Origin: Heliocidaris erythrogramma
Lineage: Eukaryota; Echinodermata; Echinoidea; Camarodonta; Echinometridae
Reading direction: 5' to 3'
NCBI GenBank assembly: GCA_025617745.1
Contig: CM046869.1
Location: 18,554,994 to 18,618,993, forward strand
Length of the DNA stretch: 64,000 nucleotides
Shown: piece by piece, positions 31,843 through 43,389 of the stretch
Numbering within the stretch: position 1 is the first letter of the stretch
Layout: every line of letters starts with the position of its first letter
Program-made: the position numbers and the translations under genes
The notes under the pieces: model-generated
Database searches by the model: none
The model's input: the letters and a program-made list of their open reading frames with translations, nothing else
What the model was told of the DNA's origin: nothing

Positions 31843-32617
31843 GGCAGAGAATTCCAATGCTTTATTGCAGTATAATAAAAACCAATTACCAACACTGCCT
31901 ACTCTTTCTGGTAAGTTAAAATTGAAATGGTCGTTTCTTGTATGATGACTATGTAAGTCGTTAACAAGATTAAAGTATGATCGAATATAATGATTCGAAC
32001 TAGTATGATATATCTTGTGCACATGGTGCAAAATCAGTTGTTTAGATCTTTGGTTGACTTCAAGAAAACCAGCTTCAGAGAGCTCACTGTAGCCAACGTG
32101 AGTTCAGTTCTGGGACCAGAGTAGTTGATGAATCTCACCATTTTGTTCTGAATAATTTTCAACTTCTTTTGATCAGATTTTTTAAAGCTACTATACCAAG
32201 CAGGGTTAGCATAATCAAATAAACATTGAATAAGAGCAAAACAGAGTAGACATCTTGCCTTTTGATCCATACAATTTTGATATCTGTACAAAAATTTTAG
32301 GCGAGAATTCGCTCTCTTTACAACTGATTCTATTAAAGTTGAAAAGGATACTGAGCTGGCCAGCTCAATGCCTAAATACTTCACAGATTCTTTTCTCTGG
32401 ATTACCTGATTATTGCATGTCACCTGAAATTCAAATGACTTTTTAGAACTACTTTTTGGACAAAACAAAATGCTTTCTGTTTTGCCAAGTGTAAAGATAA
32501 CCTATTATCAGTCATCCAATCGACATATGTAGACAGCTGGTCGCTTAGTTTTTCTTTGACAAATTTTGGATTTGGATTTGAGCAAAGCAGTACGCTGTCA
32601 TCAGCCTCAAACCTCAA
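31843..32617 (-). pseudogene. Non-LTR retrotransposon reverse transcriptase, C-terminal relic
   Basis: Minus strand reads ADDSVLLCSNPNPKF (the catalytic ADD region), then STYVDWMTDNRLSLHL, SVKYLGIELASSVSFSTLIE, CLFDYANPAWYSSFKKSDQK and HHVHKIYHTSSNHYIRSYFN. These follow the order of CR1/Jockey-group ORF2 C-termini. At least two frame changes (near 32440-32480 and near 32040) and the missing N-terminal half show it is dead. Confidence 0.75.
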
Positions 32618-33205
32618 ACACCACTGCACGAAAGTCACCAACATTCACTCAAAATCGGCATTTAAAAGTTTACAAAAACCGACCCCAACATATCCAAGAA
32701 ATACAATAAATTCAACTCACCGATGTTGGAAAAGATAATTCCAAAAACAAAATCCGCAATTTACTGTTGATTCTCGTGAAACGAGCTATCAGAGTCATTG
32801 TGTACATTTCCTGGTTGCGGGCCCTGACGAGCTGACATCTCCCAAAATAATTTTGTTGTTAAAAATTCGGTCCCTATCGCGTACACAGAAAAGTCCAGAT
32901 TTTATGTGTATTTTCTCGTAGAGATCGATGTGCACTTGCGATCTCGAGTTTCTTTGTGCACAAAAACTGTATTGGCCGATTTTAGTCTAAGACATCGCCG
33001 GTATGTAAACAACACGTGATCGGCGGGGATTTCTTCAGTTTTGGACATTATTTTGACTTTGGATTTTGCTGAAAATCTCAGAAGTTCTTCCTAACGGCCA
33101 TTTGAGGTAGGAGTGATATTTTGGATATTTTGTGGTCGGTTTTTGTAAATTAAATTCCGATTTTGAGTGAATGTTTGTGACTTTTGTGCAGTGGTGTTTT
33201 AAAAA
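32618..33205. promoter_or_regulatory. Inverted-repeat-bounded block, candidate bidirectional promoter
   Basis: Outer arms of ~85 bp (32618-32700 and 33120-33203) share CATTCACTCAAAATCGG and ACAAAAACCGACC. The middle is GC-richer with an E-box ACACGTGATC (33014). Divergent splice donors occur: CATCG|GTGAGT on the minus strand (exon end 32721) and TTTGAG|GTAGGA on the plus strand (33106). It could supply the missing V-ATPase 5' exon. It could equally be a transposon. Confidence 0.3.
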
Positions 33206-33329
33206 GTTGAGGTGTATGACTGCCTACATTATACACACGAAGTATAGGAATGTAGCTACGAGTGAGCCAGACGTAGTCTCACTCTCAGCGGAACAACCGA
33301 CGATCCAGAGAGAATGAAGCATTTGGTCT

Positions 33330-33504
33330 AGTAATCATTGGTGCTTGCGCATACTATAGATGTCTCTGTTAACTTTACACGAGCACAGCCATCTTTGCGC
33401 AATCATTAACCAATGACTTGTCCTGGTTTTGATTTGTTATGACAATTAACATCGTTTTACTAACATAATTTAAAAGGTAACATCGTTTTCAGAATACGAC
33501 CCCA
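33330..33504. mobile_element. MITE copy, family 2 (truncated)
   Basis: Contains GCGCAATCATTAACCAATGA, TTGTTATGACAATTAACATC and ends CGTTTTCAGAATACGACCCC. It matches the halves of the outer MITE at 48532-50500 and serves as its uninterrupted reference. Confidence 0.65.
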
Positions 33505-33625
33505 GGTCATGCAGATTTAAAATGGCGGCTGCGTGCGATGGCGCGCGCTGTCGGCGACGTATAGTTTCAATTACGGTTGTATCGCGCGCCGTCGCACGCA
33601 GCCACCATTTTAAATCTGCATGACC
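33505..33625. repeat. Foldback element, 121 bp
   Basis: Arms of ~43 bp with two mismatches, starting GGTCATGCAGATTTAAAATG and ending CATTTTAAATCTGCATGACC, GC-rich inside. Directly abuts the family 2 MITE. Confidence 0.8.
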
Positions 33626-34000
33626 ATGCATGGTGACAAGAGGAGGCATGGATACACAAACACTGGCATGGTGAGTTCTCTGAAATTTCTTATGCTCTTT
33701 TTTTGTATTTTTTTGTAAAAATATGTACGATCAAAAACAAATAATCATTTCAAAAGTTTCCCTAAGGACCCTCGGAAGAGACGCAGTGGTGAACTGAAAT
33801 GAAGCAAGGACCTGTCGGACGCGGGAGTTATCAGGGGGGCTTGTCAGGAAAATGTTGTTTCAGGCATTTTCATGATGCCATGTCCTGCTAACCAGTGCGC
33901 AATTTAGAGTGCCGGATAAAAACACCTGGCTTCGTGATGTAAAAGGCGTATAGCCAATTTGGAGCAACTATAGAATACCCTACCACGATGACTTTATGTT

Positions 34001-35221
34001 CGTAGGTCAACCTACGGACCTACGTTGAGACCTACGTTGTCAGGATATAATCATAGCCTACGGACCTACGGACCTACGTTGTCAGGATATATAATATCAT
34101 AGTCTACGGACCTACGGACCTACGTTGGCAGGGTGGCAGTAATATTATAACCTACGGACCTACGTTGTCAGGATATAAGTAATATGAAAGCCTACGGACC
34201 TACGTTGCCCAGGGTGGCAGTAATCTTAGCCTACGGACCTACGGACCTACGTTGGCAGGGTGGCAGTAATATTATAACATACGGACCTACGGACCTACGT
34301 TGTCAGGATATAAGTAATATGAGAGCCTACGGACCTACGGACCTACGTTGCCAGGGTGTCAGTAATCATAGCCTACGGACCTACGGACCTACGTTGTCAG
34401 GTGTAAGTAATAAGGAAGCCTACGAACCTACGTTGTCAGGATATAACTAATATGAAAGCCTACGGACCTACGGACCTACGTTGCCAGGGTGTCAGTAATC
34501 ATAGCCTAGCCTACGGACCTACGGACCTACGTTGTCAGGATATAAGTAATATCAAAGCCTACGAACCTACGCACCTACGTTGTCAGGGTGTAAGTAATAT
34601 GAAAGCCTACGGACCTACGTTTCCAGGGTGTCAGTAATCATAGCCTACGGACCTACGTTGCCAGGGTGGCAGTAATATCATAACCTACGGACCTACGGAC
34701 CTACGTTGTCAGGTTATAAGTAATCATAGCCTACGGACCTACGTTGCCAGGGTGTCAGCAGTCATAGCCTACGGACCTACGGACCTACGTTGTCAGGATA
34801 TAAGTAATATCAAAGCCTACGAACCTACGCACCTACGTTGTCAGGGTGGCAGTAATATTATAACCTACGGACCTACGGACCTACGTTGTCAGGATATAAG
34901 TAATATCAAAGCCTACGAACCTACGCACCTACGTTGTCAGGGTGGCAGTAATATTATAACCTACGGACCTACGGACCTACGTTGTCAGGATATAAGTAAT
35001 ATGAAAGCCTACGAACCTACGCACCTACGTTGCCAGGGTGTCAGTAATCATAGCCTACGGACCTACGGACCTACGTTGTCAGGATATAAGTAATATCAAA
35101 GCCTACGAACCTACGCACCTACGTTGTCAGGGTGTAAGTAATATGAAAGCCTACGGACCTACGGACCTACATTGCCAGGATGTCAGTAATCATAGCCTAC
35201 GGACCTACGTTGGCAGGGTGT
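34001..35221 (+). repeat. 48-bp minisatellite inside the 6-kb element
   Basis: About 25 units. Each begins with one to three CCTACGGA-type heptamer/octamer repeats, then CGTTGTCAGGATATAAGTAA or CGTTGTCAGGGTGGCAGTAA. The two types often alternate, giving a ~96-bp higher-order unit. Because 48 and 96 are multiples of three, open frames such as AYGPTDLRCQDISN run through; these are a by-product. Confidence 0.92.
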
Positions 35222-35385
35222 AATTATTATTATTATAAGTAATATAACCTATGCGTTGTTGTAATCTTTTGAAGATATCTTCATTTTTTAATAGCAAACA
35301 AGCATTTCATAAAATTTTATTCTTACTAGATATTTTTTTTTGGTACTATTATGTTATACAATAACCATATAGGCCTATATGTTGG

Positions 35386-36035
35386 GTTTTGAACGAGACA
35401 ATGCCGTTTTATTGTTTTGATTTTTTTTCTTTTGTAATTTTAGAACGAGTTTTTCTTTTGTAATTTTAGAACGAGATATCATATACCGGTACCCATGTTA
35501 TCGATATGTGCCATAAAAATGCTTGTTGGAAGATACATACCGTTTTAAGATAACTTTTATTTAGCATGAGTTAATAGAATATTGAACGATTATTATTTGT
35601 TTTAAGTGACATTACTATTATGATGTATAATAACATTCTATAAATTGGGTTTAGAACGAGACAATGTCGTTTTATTATCTTGATTTATATATTTTTTGCT
35701 TTCGTATTTTTAGAACGGCATGAGTTAATCGAATTTCGAACAATTATTATTTGTTTTAAGTACATTATATTATGATTCTATAAATTGGGTTTAGAACGAG
35801 ACAATGTCGTTTTATTACCTTGATTTATATTTTTTTTCTTTCGTATTTTTAGAACGAGACATCATATACCGGTACCAATGTTATCAATATGGGCCATAAA
35901 AATGCCTTGTTGTAACGTTTTAAAGATATCTTTTATTTAGTATGATTTATGTATATTGAACAATTATTGTAGAGGGCACCTTCCATGCACATCTGTGTGT
36001 ACATGGACGTACGGCCTTGAATATCATCTCCCGAA
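35386..36035 (+). repeat. Internal AT-rich module of the 6-kb element, cluster 1
   Basis: Three overlapping copies of a module with GAACGAGACAATG(C/T)CGTTTTATT, then AGAACGAGA(C/T)ATCATATACC and GCCATAAAAATGC. The last runs into GAGGGCACCTTCCATGCACA. The same order returns at 38425-38755 and 39360-39550. Confidence 0.75.
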
Positions 36036-37164
36036 AGTGCGGAAACGCCGAAAAGGGTTTAGGAATTATAAAGACAGTGAACGGAATCTTTCAAGAATAT
36101 ATGTGGATAGGTTTCTGAATGAATGCGGATTTTAATACCTATTTTGCATTCCGCATCTTGTTCGCGGCCTATTCTTCATTTTGAATAGATCTTAATACTC
36201 AGTACGCTGAGTTATTGTTTTATTATCATTTTTATCTGTTGCCTAGCAATTCGCAATTTCAGATCGGGATATCCTTTATTTTCTGTAAATTTTTACTTGT
36301 TGCGACCGTTTGAAGTCTTTGCTTGGAGTTTGGTTTATATAACATTTCTAAAATAGTGAGATGTGCGCCAAGTTTGACAAATCATAATTGCCAGTAGTTT
36401 ATCATTTTTATAGAGTTTCTCTATTTTCTAGGATGAACACTTTAGGCCAACCAGTTAAAATTTGAAGTTTATCTAAATCGGCAAAATTATATATTATACT
36501 TGAATTCTTTTTAATAAATCATGATATTTTTTTGTGTGTGGTGATATATTACATTGAGGTATTTACTTTTTAAAGGAATAAACATGTACAAGAAGGAAAA
36601 TGCAAAAATTGTTTTAATGCAGTCATAAATTATTGAAGAACGTAAACTTTGATCACAACAGTGCTTCATGTGTATTCGTTACGATCGTCGTACATTTTTT
36701 CTCTGTTATCATATATAGGGGCCTATACATTGTATCTCACTCAAGCCCGTTACTAGAATTTTATGAGAGGGGGGGGGGGGGGGGTGTCCAGACTGTCCTC
36801 CATACGTCATAATGCAGAGGGTTCGTTACTCCTACGGTTCCTAATTCCGAAAGTTTAATAGAGCCCTACATAACTTTTCGGAATTACTTAAACCCTGTTT
36901 CTTTTTACTACTTTATGACCTTTCCTTTTTTTTTGAGAAGTTCCGGACATCTTACAGAAAGCGACGAGGGTTCTGTTATCATTATTCGAATATGCGAAGC
37001 CCCCTTTTCAGGCGCGTGACTAGGGAGTGGTAGTGGGGGCGGCCTCCCCACGAAACGTCAACTAAAAAAAAAGAAATTAAAAAAAAAGGAGAACGCAAAA
37101 AAGGGCGGAAGTGAAAGAAAAAACCTATATGAAAGGGCGCTACTAGCCGTTATCTTTCTCTAAA

Positions 37165-37245
37165 AATTTGTAACATACAGTGCAGTATTGCATCCAAATA
37201 ATTGAAAAGCAGTTCGGGCGTCGAACCCCACTTTCCGCCTTAAAA
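37165..37245 (-). repeat. Satellite A fragment, minus orientation
   Basis: On the minus strand: GGCGGAAAGTGGGGTTCGAC then GCTTTTCAATTATTTGGATG. Matches the units at 51.8-52.5 kb. Confidence 0.65.
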
Positions 37246-38332
37246 AGGGTTCTTCGAGCAGTCATCTTTTGCGCTTCGCACGTACGGGAGGAGAGGGGGG
37301 CTCACCCCTGCACCCACCCCTTTTACATACCCCCCGCCATGAAATTAAATCCTGGCTAAGCGGCATTTGAATAACCAAAGAAACAAAGCTGTAATAATGT
37401 ACATGACTTTGTATCTGATAGGCTTATTATTTGTATTTTTTAGATTTGTTTCGTGCTTGCACAAAACTTGCTATATAAACATTTCCAAATCAAACCCGGC
37501 ACCCCCCTCTCGACAGTGGTTTTGAAAATCAAGATTTTGTATGCATGTTCATCCGTCTCGTAATGTACATTATCACATTCAGAGGTGACGAGAAACAAAA
37601 TGCATAAATTACTTGTACTTGCGTTCTTTTCGCTCCGCAAAGCGACCGCCCTTTGATGGTGAAACCGACATTTTGCGCGCTATTGTAAACATGTCAATCA
37701 TTCTGGTCGTGTGAATGGTATGTGACCTCTTTTCGTCAGCACGAATATAATGTAATCTGTCTAACACATGATTATCGATTTTTCTCTCTCTCCTAAATCA
37801 CGCGCTTGTATGATAATCTCGGCTGAGTTCACGTTCTCTCTGCTAAAGAAAAACAGTCTCTGTTTCCGCTATATTGATTGCATTTTTTTAAAAGCCTCTT
37901 GTAAAATTAACGCCCTGACAATTTTTTCTCTCCTAAATCACGTACATGTATAGGGCCTATCATAATATCGAAAGCTGAATTTCATTTCTGTATACTCTTT
38001 CCTTTTTACTTGATTAAAAGCGATGGGAACAAAAAAGGTTAATGGGAATATTATTTTACCCTGCTCTAATTATTTAAAAATGTGTATCTACGGCTTCCTA
38101 AAATCTAAATTTCTTTTCTTTTCCCCATGTCTGCATGTTATGGAAGTATATAATCCGCCCCTTTCAAAGAACAAGAATTGATGAAGCACCTCCTCAGGCC
38201 CCTGCACGATACGATTGATTTTTTTTTCTCTCTCTCTCTCTCCCTATGTTACGGGGGTGGCAGGGGGGCCCACCCGCCAACCCTCCCGCGCAAAAGCTCT
38301 GACGTTTAATAGCAAATTCGAGGTAAAGATAA

Positions 38333-38415
38333 CGGTAGGCGGAAAGTACGGTTCGACGCCCGGACTGATTTTCAACTGACTTGTGTTTAGACGCAATGCT
38401 GCACTGCATGTAACA
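38333..38415 (+). repeat. Satellite A fragment, plus orientation
   Basis: GGCGGAAAGTACGGTTCGAC then AGACGCAATGCTGCACTGCA and TGTAACAGGG. Second fragment inside the 6-kb element. Confidence 0.65.
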
Positions 38416-38424
38416 GGGTGACCA

Positions 38425-38755
38425 TTTTAAGATAACTTTCATTTAGCATGAGAACGATTATGATTTGTTTTAAGTACATTAAGTTATAATAACATTCTGT
38501 AAATTGGGTTTAGAACGAGACAATGTCGTTTTATTATCTTGATTTATATATTTTTTTTCGTATTTTTAGAACGAGACATTATATACCGGTACACATGTTA
38601 TCAATATGGGCCATAAAAATGCCTCGTTGTCACGTTTTAAAGTTATGCTTTATTTAGCATGATTTATGTAGAATATTGAACAATTATTGTAGAGGGCACC
38701 TTCCATGCACATCTGTGTGTACGGCCGTGAATATCATGAGATAATGAGGATGAGT
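38425..38755 (+). repeat. Internal module of the 6-kb element, copy 2
   Basis: Repeats the module of 35386-36035, ending GTGTGTACGGCCGTGAATAT and CATGAGATAATGA. Confidence 0.75.
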
Positions 38756-39359
38756 ATGACCGTGACTAAGAAGGATGGGAGGGGTGGGATGAAATACGGG
38801 TCCACGTTCCCTGTGGATCGGGAATGAATAACATTTTTTTAATGATCAAAAGGGCCATAATTTATAATGGGTCCAGTCATGGAGAGTGCAATGGAATTAT
38901 GGGGGGAGGGGGGTTCTGGGGTTGAGACAAACGTCCGAATTGGTGCATAAAATACAAATGAACAATGTCATCAGTTAGGGGGAGGGTGTGCGGTCCTATC
39001 ATACCACCCCGTCTCTCTCTCTCTCTCTCTCTCTCTCTTTATCTCTCTATCTATCTCTCTCTCTCTCTCTATCTATCTATCTCTCTCTCTTTCTTTTGCT
39101 TTTCTGTTCCTTTTCTGTTTTTCCCGACTAGAGAGCTCTAATTATATATTAACAAAATATATTTATTTTCGTATTTTTTAAATAAATAAAGTGGTATCAA
39201 AAAATTTCTTTGAAAAACATACTTAATGATGTTATCCCATATGCCTATAACATAACTAGTTTAGTATATATGATCATTATGTAATCTTTACAAGTACTTG
39301 TAGTTTTATTAAAATTAAAACATCTTTAATTTTTTTGTTGTTGTTATGTATTTTATGTT

Positions 39360-39550
39360 ATTTTTTAGACATCATAAACCGGTACCCATGTTATCAATAT
39401 GGGCCATAAAAATGCCTTGTTGTAACGTTTTAAAGTTATGCTTTATTTAGCATGATTTATGTAGAATATTGAACAATTATTGTAGAGGGCACCTTCCATG
39501 CACATCTGTGTGTACGGCCGTGAATATCATGAGATAATGAAGACGATTTA
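39360..39550 (+). repeat. Internal module of the 6-kb element, copy 3
   Basis: Starts at AGACATCATAAACCGGTACC and ends GTGAATATCATGAGATAATG, nearly identical to copy 2 over the shared part. Confidence 0.75.
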
Positions 39551-39981
39551 ATAGTATGACCGTGACTGTGAAGGTCCATATTTTATTATTATAAAACATA
39601 TATGGCCATGACGTTTTTTCTTTTTATTTTTGAGTTTTACCACCACCTTACATTCGCGAGAACTACTACGGAACGGAAAGGGACAATTCGGTGGTGAATT
39701 TTCCAATTTTCAAGATATTCATTTATTGCTTTTGTTTAGAATAACATATAAACAATTGTTAAAATTATAATTCATATAAATGACCTGAAAATAGAGTATA
39801 ATTTATAATCTTATTCTATTTCAAAAGGGTCAAAGTTTAGAAAGTTCACAACGTAGGTAACACCCCAAACATTACTTATTAACAAACAGACGGGACTACG
39901 TCGAGACAACGTAGGTGCGTAGGCTCAACCTACGTTGATACAGCGTTTTGGTAGGGTATTCTATAGTTAAGCCGCCAATTT

Positions 39982-40648
39982 TTTTTTTTTTTTTACACTC
40001 ACGAAGCTAGTCCTGGCTAATCGGGCGAGCTGCCGCAGTATTAAACACCACAAAAGTCCACAACCAGCTGGCAGACCGCGGCTCCCTCTACGGCTATTCC
40101 AACATATCCCAGCCCTCGTCCGCGCCGCTGGCAGAGCCATGCATGCTCCGCTCAAGCTCAAGCAGCTCCGCGACCATTCATTCATAAACTCAGTCATTGC
40201 ACTCACAGTCACACCAATAATATATTCCGCAAAGATTTACACCATTCTGTTCAAAGTTCAAATGTGACAACAGAAGGAATTATTAAAATAATGAAATTAT
40301 AAGAATATACCGAATACATAAATAAAATTTAGAGCACTTACCAATCAAAAATTGGACATTTGTTCTCTTCGAGTTCGGCTTCGATTCACCTTCGAATTTC
40401 TACGTATACGATCCGATGACGTAATCGCTTGATCGATAGTTGTTTTTTCGAATGATATCGCAAAAATATCGCGATAATAGTGTACTGGTAGTCTATATTT
40501 TTTTGTTTTGAAACAAATTTTATTTTGATATATTCACAAACAAAACGTAGCATAAAAAATGTAGCATAAAACATTACATAATGAAATAAAATATGACAAA
40601 TAATTTTCAACAGTGTATATACTTGCATTTAATGAAGCTTACATAATA
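39982..40648. other. Flank of the 6-kb element
   Basis: A poly-T run, a GC-rich stretch (40010-40200) open on both strands without recognisable product, then AT-rich sequence. No feature identified. Confidence 0.3.
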
Positions 40649-40916
40649 CAGGGGCGGATCCAGGATTGAGTAAAAGAGGGGGCACAAAAATGAAAGTTTG
40701 TCAAAGGGTCAGCTTCTCGAAAAGCCGCTCAGTGGGGGCGGGGGGGGGGGGGGTAGGGACAAAAAAAAAATCTTCACTCTAAAAGGGGGGGGGGGGGCAC
40801 AATCGAGAAAATGGCGGATCGTCTATGGTCAAAATTCATACTTCTCTTCCAAAGTGGGGGGGGGGGGGGGGGCACGGGCCGGCTGTGCCCCCCCCCCCCC
40901 CCTGGATCCGCCACTG
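40649..40916. mobile_element. MITE with CAGGGGCGGATCC ends (hAT-like)
   Basis: CAGGGGCGGATCCAGG at the left, CCTGGATCCGCCACTG at the right, with several 12-19-base G or C runs between. CAGTGGCGGATC termini are common in hAT-type MITEs. No clean 8-bp duplication seen. Confidence 0.55.
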
Positions 40917-41099
40917 CGTAATAACATAAGATTAAAGCGGTCTTATGAGCAGGTGGACTCGGTATGTACCTGTACAGGTTCCTTTAATACACGTTTCAAT
41001 GAGAAATACTTTTCAAGGGGAACAAAAATGGTGATCCTTATAGACAGGTGGTCGCTAAAGCAGGTTTGACTGTACATGTACATGCTTTAAAAAAGCAGC

Positions 41100-41190
41100 A
41101 CACACACACAACCCCCCCCCCCCCCAAAAAAAAAACAAACAAACAAACAAACAAACAAACAAACAAACAAAACAAAAAAACAAACAAAAA
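41100..41190. repeat. Poly-C and (CAAA)n tract
   Basis: Fifteen C followed by A-rich (CAAA)n; on the minus strand (TTTG)n, probably the 3' tail of the LINE relic beside it. Confidence 0.55.
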
Positions 41191-41249
41191 AAAAACCACG
41201 TAATATTGAACTATGCGCACCCAATCTGGAATTACTCTAATACTACCTG

Positions 41250-42045
41250 TTACCATTTCTGGAGATGTATTGCCAATGTATTCCTATCTTGTGCAATCTT
41301 ATATTCTTCTTCCCTATACTTTTTAAAAATTTTGCTCATAGTTTCGACAGATGGCAGATCAGATTTCTGCCTTGTAGAATAAATTTCCTTCTTAACAATT
41401 AAAATTACTGTATTTAAACATTTTATCCTATTTGAACTTCCATCAATCCCTAATAAAGTGTCTTCCAAAAAGAGATTCTCCAATTCTTTCAACCTTAATT
41501 TGTGTCCAATAACTTTCCACAGTGCTTGAACTTTCAAGCAGCCTTTAAATAAGTGATCAAAAGTTTCAACTTCTTGATCAGAACGAGCATTTATTAGAAG
41601 GGATAGAACCTATTGTATGGAGTTTTTCCTTTGTGTAGATAACCCCATGCAACTGTTTAAATTGAAATTCTCGAAGTTTACAATTCACGGTTGAAAAACG
41701 AGGTCTCAAAAAAATGTGCTGAATTTGCTTTTCTGTTAAACCTGATAAAATACGATTTATTTTATGCATGTCATCTATCTTTTTTAAACAGTTAATGAAA
41801 TATTTATATAATTGCTTTGAACAAATTTTATCTAAGGTTTCTTTTCTTCCAAATATTTCCAGAGAAATATATGGTCGTCTTGGGAATTTTTACTTTGTAA
41901 TGGATTGAGCCTAAATGCTCGTTTCCACCCAGTTGGTAGAGCATCATATATACCATATATTTTCAAAATATCGTTAGAATCCATACCAAAGTTTTGAAAA
42001 TATGATACTGGCCTTAAGTGGCCGTTTCCATCAATCAAATGCAGA
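41250..42045 (-). pseudogene. L1/Tx1-like LINE ORF2, C-terminal relic
   Basis: Three minus-strand frames in order: HLRPVSYFQNFGMDSNDILK and WKRAFRLNP; then RPRFSTVNCKLREFQFKQLH and GVIYTKEKLHTIGSIPSNKC; then VQALWKVIGHKL. The order and the REFQFK-LHG / NKCSF block fit the C-terminal region after the reverse transcriptase. Frameshifts separate the parts. Confidence 0.6.
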
Positions 42046-42818
42046 AGTTTAAATATTATTATGAGAGTACAATTTTACATCAAACACCATTTTGTTATCA
42101 ATACGTACGTGTTTGTTATTGAATATTATTATATATGGAAAACAAACTGCTGAAAACTGCTTATCCAATAATAGCGAGCCAATGGAGTCAAATGGAGTCA
42201 AAAGGGGCCTGAGCTTTCGATCCTCGCAGAATCTTAGTCAGAGGCAAAAAGACAAACATAAAAAACAAGACAAGCATATAGACTACAGACACAAAACAGT
42301 ATACATGTACATGTAACAGGAACTGTAAGGGGGGGGGGGGCTGGGGCACAAAACAATGGAAACAAAAGGAGAGTGTGGGGAGTCAAAAGCAAGGAGGCAA
42401 GTAGGTGGGGAGGGGGATTAAAGCAAACACAAAGGCGTGGAGATGCAAGGACAGTAATGAGCCCCGAAGCTCAAGTGTGGGTAATCTGTGGAAGCAAAGG
42501 ATAAATGGGGAGGCAACATCAAACAGGATAAGGAACAATGCAATGACAAGGGGTAAGAGAAAGGAATAAGTACTAGGTAGGGCAGAAAATAAAGAGGGAG
42601 TCGAGTTGTCAGACACCATGTGCATTATGGCATATAGAGTAAAGTGTAGTGAAAAAATATATCTTTGCAAATTGCAATCTACTGTATACAAGACTATAAT
42701 ATGTAAAGCATACTAAAAAAATACATACATGTGCACATAAAGTCTGTAATATAAGTGTCTAAACCCAACGAGGAGGTAAAATGCAAATAAAATATTTGTA
42801 TATATATATATAATCATG

Positions 42819-43330
42819 TACAAATTATGTATAACAATGCGCCCTCCCGGCTATTACCATAATGGCTTTATGGCAACACAAGGACTTGGGACCCTTGTGC
42901 GGTTACACATTGTGGGGAAGAATTGCATAGTGGAGTCACCAGAGTGCTCGAACTGCGAGCAGCGAGCATTGCATATAACGCAAATAGTGAACGTCTCACA
43001 TAGAGACTCTCCACGCAATCTAAGACAGTGCTCAAACTGCATTTGCAGCGAGCGTTAATACAAATTATGTATAACAATGCGCCCTCCCGGCTATTACCAT
43101 AATGGCTTTATGGCAACACAAGGACTTGGGACCCTTGTTGTGCGGCTACACATTGTGGGGAAGAATTGCATAGTGGATCGGAGTCACCAGTGTGCTCAAA
43201 CTGCGAGCAGCGAGCATTGCATATAACGCAAATAGTGAACGTCTCACATAGAGACTCTCCACGCAATCTATAGTGCTCAAACTGCATGTGCAGCGAGCGT
43301 TAATACAAATTATGTATAACAATGCGCCCT
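42819..43330. repeat. ~240-bp tandem duplication (2.1 copies)
   Basis: TACAAATTATGTATAACAAT starts at 42819, 43059 and 43304. The first two units are almost identical (CCGGCTATTACCATAATGGC and so on). The third stops after 27 bases. Confidence 0.85.
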
Positions 43331-43389
43331 GTATGTATATATAAATATCATAATTGATAGGATTGAAGTAAATTTAATATATCATAAAG

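Larger units (their letters stand above)
33961..39973. mobile_element. 6.0-kb DNA transposon-like element with 25-bp TIRs and 8-bp target duplication
   Basis: Ends: GGAGC + AACTATAGAATACCCTACCA at the left, TGGTAGGGTATTCTATAGTT + AAGCC at the right. Twenty bases are perfectly inverted and 22 of 25 overall. GCCAATTT flanks both sides (33953-33960, 39974-39981). Just inside both ends lie CGTAGGT/ACCTACG hairpins. The interior holds a 1.2-kb minisatellite, repeated AT-rich modules and satellite fragments, but no ORF longer than about 115 codons and no transposase. It is therefore probably non-autonomous. Eight-base duplications are known for hAT and P superfamilies; the termini match neither clearly. 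Confidence 0.82.

Noticed and set aside
34001..35221. Direct repeats as a possible CRISPR array
   Set aside because: Units are contiguous with variable internal copy number, no unique spacers, animal genome.
34184..35223. Open frames in the CCTACGGA array encoding repeats such as AYGPTDLRCQDISN
   Set aside because: The unit length is a multiple of three, so frames stay open by chance. There are no start context, splice sites or conserved domain. Treated as minisatellite.
40010..40212. GC-rich block as a coding exon or LINE ORF start
   Set aside because: Open on both strands because of composition; no convincing motif.
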